A stretch of DNA of 35,938 nt from a virus: positions 1 to 35,938 of IMG/VR virus record IMGVR_UViG_3300046777_002572, one strand, 5' to 3'. Position numbers and translations under genes: made by a program. Shown here piece by piece: positions 13,983-21,429 of this stretch; within the stretch, counting starts at the first letter, position 1, and each line of letters starts with the position of its first letter. The notes under the pieces are model-generated. The model saw nothing but the letters and a program-made list of their open reading frames with translations, was not told the DNA's origin and did no database searches.

Positions 13983-15224
13983 ATGTCAGCAGTAAGCCCA
14001 TCACTATACGAAAGTATACAACTAATTAAGAATGGTAAATCTTTTCCAATATCTGGAGTAGATGAAAAAACTAGAACTGTTTCTTTTGATTATTATGAAA
14101 GTATATTTTCTCCTGTTGTAAGTGCTAATATTTCCTTACTTGATACTGGTCGTTTATCATCTAGACTTCCTATTGAGGGAAATGAATCAGTGTCATTTTC
14201 AATTAGATCAAAGTTAGGAGTTCTGGATTACACTAAGACGCCATTGAAATTATTAGGTGCCCCCGTTGGTGCAAAAGATCCAAATCGTGAAATTGTTGCC
14301 ATGTCTTTGATGAGTGACATGGCAATACAAAATTTAAAAACAACAATATCAGATAAGTATACTGGAAAAATATCTGATTCTGTTAGAAAAATCTTAAAAG
14401 ATCATTTGGGAGTTCCTTCAGAAAAATTAAGTAATATTGATGGAACATCAAATTCATATAAATTTTTGGGATCTAGCAAGGATGCATTTAAAATTATAAT
14501 AGAGTTATGTCAAAAATCTATTCCTTATGGAAGTGATGATATTCCAGGATATTTCTTTTATGAAAATCAAAGGGGAATACATTTTAAATCTATAAGCAAA
14601 TTAATATCTCAAGAACCATATCCAATACCTTATGTTTATAACACATTATTAAAGACTGATGAGACTCATGATTATAGAATTTTATCTTATACTGCATCAA
14701 GAAATCAAACGACTCTTAATGCATTAAAATCTGGTGTTTATTGTACTAGAAATATCTTTTTTGATCCTCGCAAATTAGAATATAAAGAATTAATTTTTAG
14801 AATTACTAGTGAAGGTAATATGCAACTCGGTGATAAAAATATTAAAAAACCCAATACCCTTGGAAAAAAAGTTAAAGTCTCTGATGATTTTGTCAAAGAA
14901 GATTCAGATTTTACTAGAACGCATTTTCATATATTGGATGTTGGTATGATGGATACAAAATCTACAGATGTGAATAATTCTGCAATGGAGTGGCAGGCGT
15001 ATTCTACTGCTAGATATAACATACTATTCAGTAAAATTTTAAATATAGTTGTTCCATGCAATCCAAATTTACTTGCTGGTGGATTAATTAATGTCCTTGT
15101 GAAAGGAGATGATGAATATGATGATATTGAAAGTGGTAAATATTTAATAGTTAATCTTTGTCATCATTTTGATACAACAAGATCCTACACATCTTTAACT
15201 TTAGCCAAAGATATGCCAGGTTAA
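13983..15224 (+). CDS. 27: gp27-like baseplate central hub protein
   Basis: The length of 413 aa (T4 gp27: 391) and the position immediately upstream of a gp5 OB-fold gene match the T4 hub, where a gp27 trimer forms the torus holding the gp5 needle. Visible features are a beta-rich N-terminus (TRTVSFDYYESIFSPVVSANIS), a middle helical segment, 'DIPGYFFYENQRGIHFKSI' and a C-terminal 'GKYLIVNLCHHFDT..SYTSLTLAKDMPG', typical of gp27/phage D-type hub proteins. There are no catalytic motifs. No strong Shine-Dalgarno sequence precedes the start at 13983, six bases after the previous stop, so coupled translation is likely. Confidence 0.75.
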   Translation: MSAVSPSLYESIQLIKNGKSFPISGVDEKTRTVSFDYYESIFSPVVSANISLLDTGRLSSRLPIEGNESVSFSIRSKLGVLDYTKTPLKLLGAPVGAKDPNREIVAMSLMSDMAIQNLKTTISDKYTGKISDSVRKILKDHLGVPSEKLSNIDGTSNSYKFLGSSKDAFKIIIELCQKSIPYGSDDIPGYFFYENQRGIHFKSISKLISQEPYPIPYVYNTLLKTDETHDYRILSYTASRNQTTLNALKSGVYCTRNIFFDPRKLEYKELIFRITSEGNMQLGDKNIKKPNTLGKKVKVSDDFVKEDSDFTRTHFHILDVGMMDTKSTDVNNSAMEWQAYSTARYNILFSKILNIVVPCNPNLLAGGLINVLVKGDDEYDDIESGKYLIVNLCHHFDTTRSYTSLTLAKDMPG

Positions 15225-15230
15225 TAAAAT

Positions 15231-15746
15231 ATGTCAAACACGGGATTTACAGGAAAGGATAATTTTCAATGGTGGATAGGGCAAGTTGCTATTAATCAAC
15301 TTGGGGATCGATATAATCCTGATGGATTCGATCGAGTAAGAGTAAGAATTGTTGGTATTCATGATAAATCCGGAGTTAAACTTCCAGATGATAAATTACC
15401 ATGGGCAATGGTTGAAAGACCAACATCACAAGGTAGTTTTAATCGGGCATCCACCGGACTTGCTGGTGGTGAATGGGTAAGAGGATATTTTTTAGATGCA
15501 TTTAATCAAGTTCCTGTTATAACTGCCGTTCTTACTAGATCTGTAAATAATGAAGAATTGGCTGATCTAGAAGAAGTTAAGTCAAATAAATCAACTCAAT
15601 TTATTAATGTTGTATCTTATAATTTTGGATTTGGTCCACCACCACACAAGGTAACTGGAGGTGCAAAACCTTCGGAACCTCTTATTCCTCCCAAGTCTGA
15701 ATTTGAAAAAGCAAAAGAATCCCAAAAGGATCCACCTACAGCATAA
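15231..15746 (+). CDS. 5: gp5-like OB-fold hub protein lacking lysozyme and needle domains
   Basis: Residues about 10-110 fit the OB-fold of T4 gp5: 'WWIGQVAINQLGDRYNPDGFDRVRVRIVGIHD', 'LPWAMVERP', and 'GEWVRGYFLDAFNQVPVITAVL', the last being the typical 'G..V.G.F.D....P.I.G.L' closing strand. At 171 aa it is far shorter than T4 gp5 (575 aa): no lysozyme domain and no beta-helix follow, only a Pro/Lys-rich tail. The missing functions appear in separate neighbouring genes (M23 peptidase upstream, beta-helix at 18163). It most likely plugs the gp27 hub. Confidence 0.8.
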   Translation: MSNTGFTGKDNFQWWIGQVAINQLGDRYNPDGFDRVRVRIVGIHDKSGVKLPDDKLPWAMVERPTSQGSFNRASTGLAGGEWVRGYFLDAFNQVPVITAVLTRSVNNEELADLEEVKSNKSTQFINVVSYNFGFGPPPHKVTGGAKPSEPLIPPKSEFEKAKESQKDPPTA

Positions 15747-15748
15747 AA

Positions 15749-15756
15749 GATAAATA
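15749..15756 (+). promoter_or_regulatory. Late promoter motif GATAAATA
   Basis: It lies in the 34-base gap, 25 bases before the 15781 ATG, with a GAGAAGG ribosome binding site between. It is identical to the motif before the fibre gene at 27406. Confidence 0.5.
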
Positions 15757-15780
15757 TCAACACGAGAAGGTATTTGTTAA

Positions 15781-18162
15781 ATGGTTAAACCAGCTAATGT
15801 TACTAGAAAAATTCAGGGGATAACATATAAACGTGTAAACAATACATGGTACGAAGTAGCATCAAATGGTCAATTGATAAAAGTTAGTGATAATGCTCTT
15901 CTTTATGATTTAAAAAATAATATTTCAAAGGATGAAACAATATATCCACAATCTGCTACTGCTAACCCTCAAAAAAATGATACCAAAACTGTAACTACCA
16001 TTCCTGCAGGCGCCACATATTTTGATTCGGTAAATAATACTAAATTTCAAGTAGATAACACAGGAATAAATGTAACAATTACATACTCTGATGGTAGTAA
16101 AGAACAATCTAAAACAACAAATCCAGATACAAGATCTGCTATACTTGATCAAGCAGCACAAGGAAATGGACCAGAACCAATAGTAACTATAGTACCAGCA
16201 AACACTACCGGTGGAGTACAAAGTTTAGAAGTAGTTCCTTTTACAGAACCACTAGGTTTAGATGAAGATCCTTCTCTTTATAAAAGTCGTACCGCAACAC
16301 AATTAGGGCAAGATAAGGCATTAATAGATGGATTTCTTAGTAGTTCCGTAACAGATCTTCAAAATACTGTACTTAATGGTGAGACTGGGGAAACTTTATA
16401 TGATCGATTAACTCAGGATGGTGGTAGTGGAATTACTGCTGAATTACGTGCTAAGTATGGAGATCAAATAGATAATTACCTTAGTTTGCGTAAAAGAAAG
16501 AAGGCAGTTTTAGATGCGATTAGGGAAAAGATTAAACAATGTCCGCCTGTTAATAATAGTAATAATAGTTGGTGCGCTGCTGATAGGGAGTGTCCTGATG
16601 GATTTAACTATAGTCAACTAAGAGCACTAGAAGAAGAACTTGATAATGAGATAAATGACCTGCCAGATCCTTGTGGTAAAAGTACACTAGCTTCAATTAA
16701 TAATGCATTGTTAAAATTTTTCAATTTTTTGAAAGAATCTAAAAAAGCGTATAACGTTTATTTTAAGGGTACAGTCAATAAAATTCAAAATATAACTGCA
16801 ATTATTAATAACGCTGCCCAAATAATCGGAGCGGTATTAAAACTATTAGTGCAGAGAATGAGAAATTGGATGTTGAATCTTTTAAGAAAATTAATTGAAA
16901 AAGTAATCAACAAAATTTTAACTTCATTAACAAAAGCATTAAAAAATACTGTTATTAAAGGTATTGTTGATTCTTTAATTTGTGCGTTCGATAAAATTAT
17001 TGATGGGTTAACTCAACTAGTTACTGATTTCTTATTCTCTCTAATTGGAAACGTTATTAATTCTGCATTTTGTGCAGTTGAGCAATTTACAAATGCATTG
17101 ATCAATAATCTTGCAGCACAAATTGATAAGACTTTGAAACCAATTTTAAACCAAATTAACGATGTTCTTGGTGGTGTAGCAAAAATTGCAGGATCTGTGT
17201 TTCAAGCAGTTGATTTTATTTTGGGATTCGAGGCATTTTTATGTGCAAAACCAGATTGCCCTGAAATTAAATCATTTAAAATTGGAAGTGGCGCCACTAA
17301 TTCAATGAAAGAAAATTTTGATAAGTTAATACCGATTCCTGACGCTGCACAAGCTGAACAATGGGTTTTAGATCAAGTCGGTGGATTCTTAGATAAAAAT
17401 AATTTATTCACAGGTGCAACAGTTTTTGGTGATAAGTATACTAATTTAAATGAGAATATACCTGGTAGATATGAAAGTCTTTTAACTTGTAATACAGGTG
17501 CTTGGAGATGTGGACCACCTCAAGTGGAATTTTTTGGTGGTGGTGGAGCAGGAGCAATTGGTGATGCTGTTGTAAATAGCATTGGCGAAGTTGTCGGTGT
17601 CAACCTTAGATATGGCGGTAAAGGGTATACTGCACCTCCATTTGTAACTTTTACCGATAATTGTGAAAATGGAAACTTTGCTTCAGCGTATACTGTTATT
17701 AATAATGTGGGTGAAGTTATTAAGGTAATTATGGTGAATAGTGGAAGAGGGTATTTAAATACATCAACAGGACTAAATGAATTCCAGCAACTAGATGATG
17801 ATGGTGGAACTGTCGTAAATGAAATAAGAGAATATGTTGGGTGTCTCGATGAAATAGAAGTTTTGGATACGGGAATTGGTTATACTGCAAATGATTCTGT
17901 TTCAATTTCTCCAGATATACCTGGATTGCAAGTTAAAATACAAATGACTGATGTTGGGCAAATTGTAGCAATGGAAGTTTTAACTCCTGGTTGTGGAGTT
18001 ACTGAGATCCCAACAATCACAATAAATAGTAAAACGGGCGCTGGACTGCAAGTTCGACCTATTTTATCATTTACTGATAAAAATGATTATCTCATCACTC
18101 AGCAAAGACCTGACTTTAATGAAAAGAATCTAATAAAAGTTATTGATTGTGTTTTAAAATAA
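15781..18162 (+). CDS. Large virion structural protein with C-terminal Gly-Tyr beta repeats (793 aa)
   Basis: I do not recognise a T4 counterpart. The N-terminal 170 residues are Thr/Asn-rich and beta-like. Residues about 320-500 are a run of amphipathic helices (many Ile/Leu/Val with Asn/Lys), reminiscent of a tail-tip or baseplate helical bundle. From about 600 onward at least four repeats spaced about 40 residues carry the pattern 'G-x-V-x-x-V-x-x-x-G-x-GY', e.g. VVGVNLRYGGKGYTAPP (604-620). Cysteine pairs such as CAKPDC and CNTGAWRC are notable. A GAGAAGG Shine-Dalgarno precedes the ATG. The position between the OB-fold gene and the spike gene suggests a central baseplate component. Confidence 0.75.
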   Translation: MVKPANVTRKIQGITYKRVNNTWYEVASNGQLIKVSDNALLYDLKNNISKDETIYPQSATANPQKNDTKTVTTIPAGATYFDSVNNTKFQVDNTGINVTITYSDGSKEQSKTTNPDTRSAILDQAAQGNGPEPIVTIVPANTTGGVQSLEVVPFTEPLGLDEDPSLYKSRTATQLGQDKALIDGFLSSSVTDLQNTVLNGETGETLYDRLTQDGGSGITAELRAKYGDQIDNYLSLRKRKKAVLDAIREKIKQCPPVNNSNNSWCAADRECPDGFNYSQLRALEEELDNEINDLPDPCGKSTLASINNALLKFFNFLKESKKAYNVYFKGTVNKIQNITAIINNAAQIIGAVLKLLVQRMRNWMLNLLRKLIEKVINKILTSLTKALKNTVIKGIVDSLICAFDKIIDGLTQLVTDFLFSLIGNVINSAFCAVEQFTNALINNLAAQIDKTLKPILNQINDVLGGVAKIAGSVFQAVDFILGFEAFLCAKPDCPEIKSFKIGSGATNSMKENFDKLIPIPDAAQAEQWVLDQVGGFLDKNNLFTGATVFGDKYTNLNENIPGRYESLLTCNTGAWRCGPPQVEFFGGGGAGAIGDAVVNSIGEVVGVNLRYGGKGYTAPPFVTFTDNCENGNFASAYTVINNVGEVIKVIMVNSGRGYLNTSTGLNEFQQLDDDGGTVVNEIREYVGCLDEIEVLDTGIGYTANDSVSISPDIPGLQVKIQMTDVGQIVAMEVLTPGCGVTEIPTITINSKTGAGLQVRPILSFTDKNDYLITQQRPDFNEKNLIKVIDCVLK

Positions 18163-18762
18163 ATGGCAAGTAAAAGACCACCCGAGTATATTATTACTGA
18201 TAATCCTCACGGGATTATGTTTTTTGGTCCCGGTGGACCACAAGAAGCTGATGATGGGACACAATTTCGTTTGGCAGTAGCGTCTAATTCTACGTGCAAA
18301 TATCTACAGGATGGTGCAAAAGTAGAACATATTCAAGGTCGATATCATATTACTTGTGGTAATAATTTACAACAGAATAGAGACAAAGCACCAAAAGAGC
18401 AAGTTGCATTTTCTGTAAATGCAAAAACTGGAGATCTTGTTTTTAGTTCTCCATCTGGAAATATTAAGTTTCTGTGTAAAAATATGTACATAGAAACTCG
18501 TGGCGATAAAAAAACAAATGGTTGTTTTATGGTCACCTCTAATGGTGCAGTTGTTGTCCATAGTGGTGAACAACTAACATTAACTGGTACCAAAGTTTGC
18601 TTAAAGGGATCTGCAGAAGTTAATATTGTAACGGATCATTTTATTAATTTTGTTGGCGATGTTCAAAAAGGTGGATCTCCATTATCTTCTATATTACAAA
18701 GTGTTGGAGTTCCATCAATTTTTGCAGATTTAGTTACGGGAGTAACCGAGAGTTGTAGGTAA
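18163..18762 (+). CDS. Beta-helix baseplate spike/needle candidate (199 aa)
   Basis: The middle and C-terminal parts consist of short alternating hydrophobic strands with Gly turns (GDLVFSSPSGNIKFLC, NGAVVVHSGEQLTLTG, GSAEVNIVTDHFINFVGD), the pattern of a triple-stranded beta-helix as in the needle of T4 gp5. The gene starts directly after the preceding stop (TAA ATG). The inference is that it supplies the membrane-piercing spike that the short OB-fold gp5-like protein lacks. I see no PAAR-type HxH/C metal tip motif, so identity as the spike is by fold pattern and neighbourhood only. Confidence 0.6.
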   Translation: MASKRPPEYIITDNPHGIMFFGPGGPQEADDGTQFRLAVASNSTCKYLQDGAKVEHIQGRYHITCGNNLQQNRDKAPKEQVAFSVNAKTGDLVFSSPSGNIKFLCKNMYIETRGDKKTNGCFMVTSNGAVVVHSGEQLTLTGTKVCLKGSAEVNIVTDHFINFVGDVQKGGSPLSSILQSVGVPSIFADLVTGVTESCR

Positions 18763-18767
18763 ATCTT

Positions 18768-19667
18768 ATGTTCGACGATTTTGATTGTTTCAGTTTTAGT
18801 GTCACACATCCACTATTTGATAGTGCAGTAGTTCTTCCTAAATTTCTGCGTAGTTTAGTGCCTGGCACAGCTTCGATTTATTCTGGATATTTTGGAAGTG
18901 GGGCAACTGCATTATATGGAACAGCATCTTTAGCTGCAGGACCTTGCTTAGACAAACCACTGACCACCAATTTTCTTGGTCTTGGTTTATTTACAGGATC
19001 TCACGTAACTGTTGGATCCAACATTACAATTGGCAATCATACTGTTTTGGGTGCGGCAGATACTTCCCTTTCTGCAATTATGCAGGGATTAAACGCATTT
19101 AGGGGTAAAGTTGTTCCAGAAGAAAATGTATGCACACCAGCTTTTAATATTAATGCTGCATCTATTGACATGAATGGTGGATTGATTGAAATTGGTGGAG
19201 GGGCATCTGGAATTACTATCACTACCGCATCAGGAGCTTTAACTGGAACTTGGACTTATAATGGTGCTCCTATATGTGCTCCTTGTCCATCTTCAGATAT
19301 TAGATTGAAGAAGGACATTGAACCACTAACAAACTCATTAGAAAAAATTCTTCAATTGCAGGGAGTTTCTTTTAATTGGAAAGAAGATCTATGGCCAGAA
19401 AAGGCAGAAGAAAATCCAAATGGTGAAATCGGTGTTATTGCACAAGAAGTTGAAAATATTGTTCCAGAAGTTGTAAGAGAATTTGAAATTATACCAAACT
19501 CTCCAGCGTTTGATGATCCAAATAGGGATGCAAAAACACAAAAAATGTCAATTAAAGGTGTTAAGTACGAGAATCTCGTGGCACTTTTAATTGAAGGTAT
19601 GAAAGAACAGCAGCAGCAAATAGAAGAATTGAAAGAAAGAATCGCTGTCCTAGAAGCAAATAAATAG
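18768..19667 (+). CDS. Tail/baseplate protein with C-terminal S74 intramolecular chaperone (299 aa)
   Basis: Residues 1-170 form a Gly/Ala/Thr-rich beta region with left-handed-helix-like periodicity (GSHVTVGSNITIGNHTVLG). From SSDIRLKKDIEPL (Ser176-Asp177) to the end lies a peptidase S74 / endosialidase-type intramolecular chaperone: KDIEPLTNSLEKI, then GEIGVIAQEVENIVPEVV, YENLVALLIEGMKEQ and a terminal coiled coil. Such domains help a trimeric beta-structured fibre fold and then cleave themselves off just before the Ser. The product is probably a short trimeric fibre or spike associated with the baseplate. The C-terminal codons AAT AAA TAG contain the late promoter motif for the next gene. 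Confidence 0.85.
   Translation: MFDDFDCFSFSVTHPLFDSAVVLPKFLRSLVPGTASIYSGYFGSGATALYGTASLAAGPCLDKPLTTNFLGLGLFTGSHVTVGSNITIGNHTVLGAADTSLSAIMQGLNAFRGKVVPEENVCTPAFNINAASIDMNGGLIEIGGGASGITITTASGALTGTWTYNGAPICAPCPSSDIRLKKDIEPLTNSLEKILQLQGVSFNWKEDLWPEKAEENPNGEIGVIAQEVENIVPEVVREFEIIPNSPAFDDPNRDAKTQKMSIKGVKYENLVALLIEGMKEQQQQIEELKERIAVLEANK
19659..19666 (+). promoter_or_regulatory. Late promoter motif AATAAATA inside a stop codon
   Basis: It is encoded by the last Asn-Lys-stop codons of the S74 gene and lies 26 bases before the next ATG at 19693. Confidence 0.45.
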
Positions 19668-19692
19668 AAAAAAATAATTGATTTGATCTAAA

Positions 19693-20667
19693 ATGCCAGA
19701 CGGTCCAGCACAAAGTGTAATTAATGTTTTAAAAAAAGAGCAAGAACAATATTCTACTGCCAAATCAGTACAAGAAGAAAATAATGTAACTATTCCAACT
19801 ACAATATCTTCAACAACTGCGACTCAATCTTCGGAAACTGGTGAGTGGGTTATACAGCAAATTGATAAAGATCCTCCAATAACGAGTAATAATCCAGAAC
19901 AAGAAGCATTTGCAGAAGTTAAATCTAAACCAGAATCTTTTAGACAATTTTGTAAAATAATAGATGATAAAATTCTTTCATTTAATGCACAAATTAATGC
20001 AAAAAAACAACAAATAGTTACTTTATCAATAGAAGCAACAGCAGGGAATTGTTGGCCAGGAATTGCAGTTAGTGTAACAACTTCTGGCGGAACTACACCT
20101 TCAACACCAACAGTAACTCAAGATTATTCGACAATTACAGTCTTTAAAGAAGATCGAGATTTATTATCAATCTATACAAACATTGATGGTCCGTCCCCAA
20201 ATTATGATGCTGTAAATCCATTTAATCCAGATTCTTCTATTGGATTAACAACGGCATATTCTGGATATGGTCGTGCTAATACTAAAGATGATAATGGTGG
20301 AACAACTTTAGGAAATGCAAGACTTGATATTTCTGCTACTTTATCTGATCATAATGCCAGAACAATTTCTGCAGCTGCACCTTTTAGATATTATGCTGGT
20401 GCTGGAGTTGCTCCATATGCTTCAAATACTATTGTTACAGCTGCTCGTTGTGTTGGACTTAATGGTCTTATTTCTCAATTGCAAAGTGAAATTACATCAC
20501 TTAGAGCACAGAGAGATGCATTACGCGCTGATTTGAATACAATTAAAGCTGAAAAAGCCACCAAAGATTTACAAGCTTGGGGAATCAACAATCATCAGAG
20601 AAAGATTGCATCACAATCATCATCTAAATCTAGTATCATTACTGCTATCACCAACCTATCCCCTTGA
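19693..20667 (+). CDS. Putative virion structural protein (324 aa), unrecognised
   Basis: No family recognised. Two helical segments (about residues 75-105 and 260-300, the latter with SQLQSEITSLRAQRDALRADL) look like coiled coils flanking a Thr/Ser/Gly-rich central part with 'GYGRANTKDDNGG'. The gene follows the S74 tail protein behind its own late motif, so it belongs to the late tail block and ends it: a perfect sigma-70-like promoter for early genes overlaps its stop codon. A head-to-tail or fibre-linker role is conceivable, but there is no direct evidence. Confidence 0.65.
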   Translation: MPDGPAQSVINVLKKEQEQYSTAKSVQEENNVTIPTTISSTTATQSSETGEWVIQQIDKDPPITSNNPEQEAFAEVKSKPESFRQFCKIIDDKILSFNAQINAKKQQIVTLSIEATAGNCWPGIAVSVTTSGGTTPSTPTVTQDYSTITVFKEDRDLLSIYTNIDGPSPNYDAVNPFNPDSSIGLTTAYSGYGRANTKDDNGGTTLGNARLDISATLSDHNARTISAAAPFRYYAGAGVAPYASNTIVTAARCVGLNGLISQLQSEITSLRAQRDALRADLNTIKAEKATKDLQAWGINNHQRKIASQSSSKSSIITAITNLSP

Positions 20668-20692
20668 CACCCGCCCCCAGATGCCCTATAAT
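20664..20692 (+). promoter_or_regulatory. Consensus sigma-70 promoter
   Basis: A perfect TTGACA (20664-20669) and a perfect TATAAT (20687-20692) are separated by 17 bp. The -35 element contains the TGA stop of the upstream structural gene. A CCCCC/GGGGG inverted pair (20673-20678 region and 20694-20698) flanks the -10 box and could form a weak hairpin or operator-like palindrome. It should drive the small gene at 20719 strongly and early. Confidence 0.9.
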
Positions 20693-20718
20693 ATGGGGGT
20701 AATCAACGGAACCACCCC

Positions 20719-20919
20719 ATGAGCATTGCACAAGAGACCGTCCAAGGCATTGTGATTGATGTCTGCACCCGCACTTTTCTTCTTCTGAGCGACCAAGGCA
20801 GCGAGCGTTTGGTAGAGTGCGAGACTGTTCAAGAGTTTATGAACGTGCTGGAAGTTGTCACCGCCCAACTTGACCCTGAACAGATTGAGTATGCTGACCT
20901 TGCGATTTATGGCGAGTGA
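20719..20919 (+). CDS. Small early hypothetical protein (66 aa)
   Basis: Family not recognised. The protein is small and acidic, with a beta-like N-terminal half (TVQGIVIDVCTRTFLLLSDQG) and a helical, Glu/Val-rich C-terminal half. It is the first gene behind a perfect sigma-70-type promoter and looks markedly more GC-rich than the late genes upstream, as is usual for the early genes here. Such small, strongly expressed early phage proteins often act on the host, but nothing in the sequence shows a target. Confidence 0.7.
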   Translation: MSIAQETVQGIVIDVCTRTFLLLSDQGSERLVECETVQEFMNVLEVVTAQLDPEQIEYADLAIYGE

Positions 20920-20928
20920 TGCTATAAT
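20900..20928 (+). promoter_or_regulatory. Sigma-70-like promoter for Phd-like gene and tRNAs
   Basis: TTGCGA (20900-20905) and TATAAT (20923-20928) are separated by 17 bp at the end of the 20719 gene. It is placed to transcribe the Phd-like gene and the tRNA-Ile that follows only 7 bases after it. Confidence 0.7.
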
Positions 20929-20935
20929 ATAAATA
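20928..20935 (+). promoter_or_regulatory. Exact T4 late promoter octamer TATAAATA
   Basis: A perfect T4 consensus late -10 element directly joined to, and sharing one base with, the TATAAT of the early promoter. It lies 16 bases before the Phd-like ATG and could switch the antitoxin/tRNA unit to late transcription. Confidence 0.6.
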
Positions 20936-20950
20936 TCGAAAAAGAAACGA

Positions 20951-21121
20951 ATGGAAGTTTTCACAGTGGCAGAATTTCAAGAACGTTTTGACGAACTAAT
21001 TGAGAGAGTGGAAAACGGAGAGCATTTAGGAATAGTAGACGAGAATGGTAAGGCAGCAGTTATGATACCTGCGGATGATGACCTCATACGAATACACACC
21101 GAGCATAACGAGGCATCATAA
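20951..21121 (+). CDS. Phd/YefM-like antitoxin domain protein (56 aa)
   Basis: The pattern VAEFQERFDELIERVENGEHLGI, then VDENGKAAVMIP, is that of the Phd/YefM (prevent-host-death) DNA-binding antitoxin fold: a helix with a repeated Phe/Leu pattern, 'V..GE...I', and 'G..AV..P'. At 56 aa only the DNA-binding half is present, lacking most of the toxin-neutralising C-terminus. There is no Doc/YoeB-like toxin next to it. It might autoregulate or counter a host toxin. The gene ends 7 bases before tRNA-Ile. An AAAGAAACGA stretch before the ATG is the only ribosome binding site candidate. Confidence 0.75.
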   Translation: MEVFTVAEFQERFDELIERVENGEHLGIVDENGKAAVMIPADDDLIRIHTEHNEAS

Positions 21122-21128
21122 ACCGCAA

Positions 21129-21200
21129 GGGAGCATAGCTTAATGGTTAGAGCGGCCTGCTTATAACGGGTTAGTCTGGGTTCAACTCCCAGTGTTCCTA
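21129..21200 (+). tRNA. tRNA-Ile (anticodon TAT)
   Basis: A full cloverleaf is visible. The acceptor stem GGGAGCA pairs with TGTTCCT (with G-T wobbles) and is followed by discriminator A. The T arm is CTGGG-TTCAACT-CCCAG. The anticodon stem GCCTG/CGGGT encloses the loop CTTATAA, giving anticodon TAT at positions 34-36, which reads AUA. CCA is not encoded. It immediately follows the Phd-like gene. Confidence 0.9.
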
Positions 21201-21202
21201 TC

Positions 21203-21240
21203 TGCTTACCCATTTTGTAGTGGGTTTTAGAGGGTAAGCA
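21203..21240 (+). ncRNA. Stable hairpin between tRNA-Ile and structured RNA candidate
   Basis: TGCTTACCC (21203-21211) pairs perfectly over 9 bp with GGGTAAGCA (21232-21240), enclosing a 20-base loop that has an alternative CCCA/TGGG pairing. It starts three bases after tRNA-Ile. It lacks a following T-run, so it is not an intrinsic terminator. It may guide processing of the tRNA transcript or be part of a small RNA with the next element. Confidence 0.5.
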
Positions 21241-21261
21241 ACAGTAAACCTACTTGAAAAA

Positions 21262-21352
21262 GGGAGAGTGAAAAACCCTAGCTGCAAGTCGGTGCGAAAC
21301 AGACCTATGACTTGTATTGCGACCTTCTGTTTCACTGTATGGATCTCTCCCA
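21262..21352 (+). ncRNA. Structured RNA candidate with tRNA-acceptor-like closing stem (about 91 nt)
   Basis: GGGAGAG (21262-21268) pairs with CTCTCCC (21345-21351), a 7-bp closing stem followed by an A, as in a tRNA acceptor plus discriminator. The helix continues inside as GTGAAA/TTTCAC (21268-21273 with 21330-21335). A second arm pairs GCTGCAAGTC with GACTTGTATTGC (21281-21290 with 21309-21320, with mismatches). GAAACAGA (21296-21303) can alternatively pair with TCTGTTTC (21326-21333). No valid T arm or anticodon arm is found, so this is not a normal tRNA; it ends four bases before tRNA-Met. It could be a degenerate tRNA or a cyanophage ncRNA comparable in position to T4 RNA C/D. Confidence 0.55.
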
Positions 21353-21355
21353 CTT

Positions 21356-21428
21356 GCTGGTTTAGCAATCTGGCGAATGCAATCGACTCATAATCGATGG
21401 GAGGCGAGTTCGATCCTCGCAACCAGCA
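21356..21428 (+). tRNA. tRNA-Met elongator (anticodon CAT)
   Basis: The acceptor stem GCTGGTT pairs perfectly with AACCAGC and is followed by discriminator A. The T arm GCGAG-TTCGATC-CTCGC is perfect. The anticodon stem ATCGA/TCGAT encloses CTCATAA, giving CAT. The G1-C72 pair argues against initiator tRNA, and the loop matches bacterial elongator tRNA-Met. A lysidine-modified tRNA-Ile2 cannot be fully excluded from sequence alone. Confidence 0.92.
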
Positions 21429-21429
21429 C

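Noticed and set aside
21200-21356. Group I or other self-splicing intron in the tRNA region
   Set aside because: All three tRNAs are intact and uninterrupted, the spacer is only about 155 bases, and no group I core or ribozyme consensus could be recognised.
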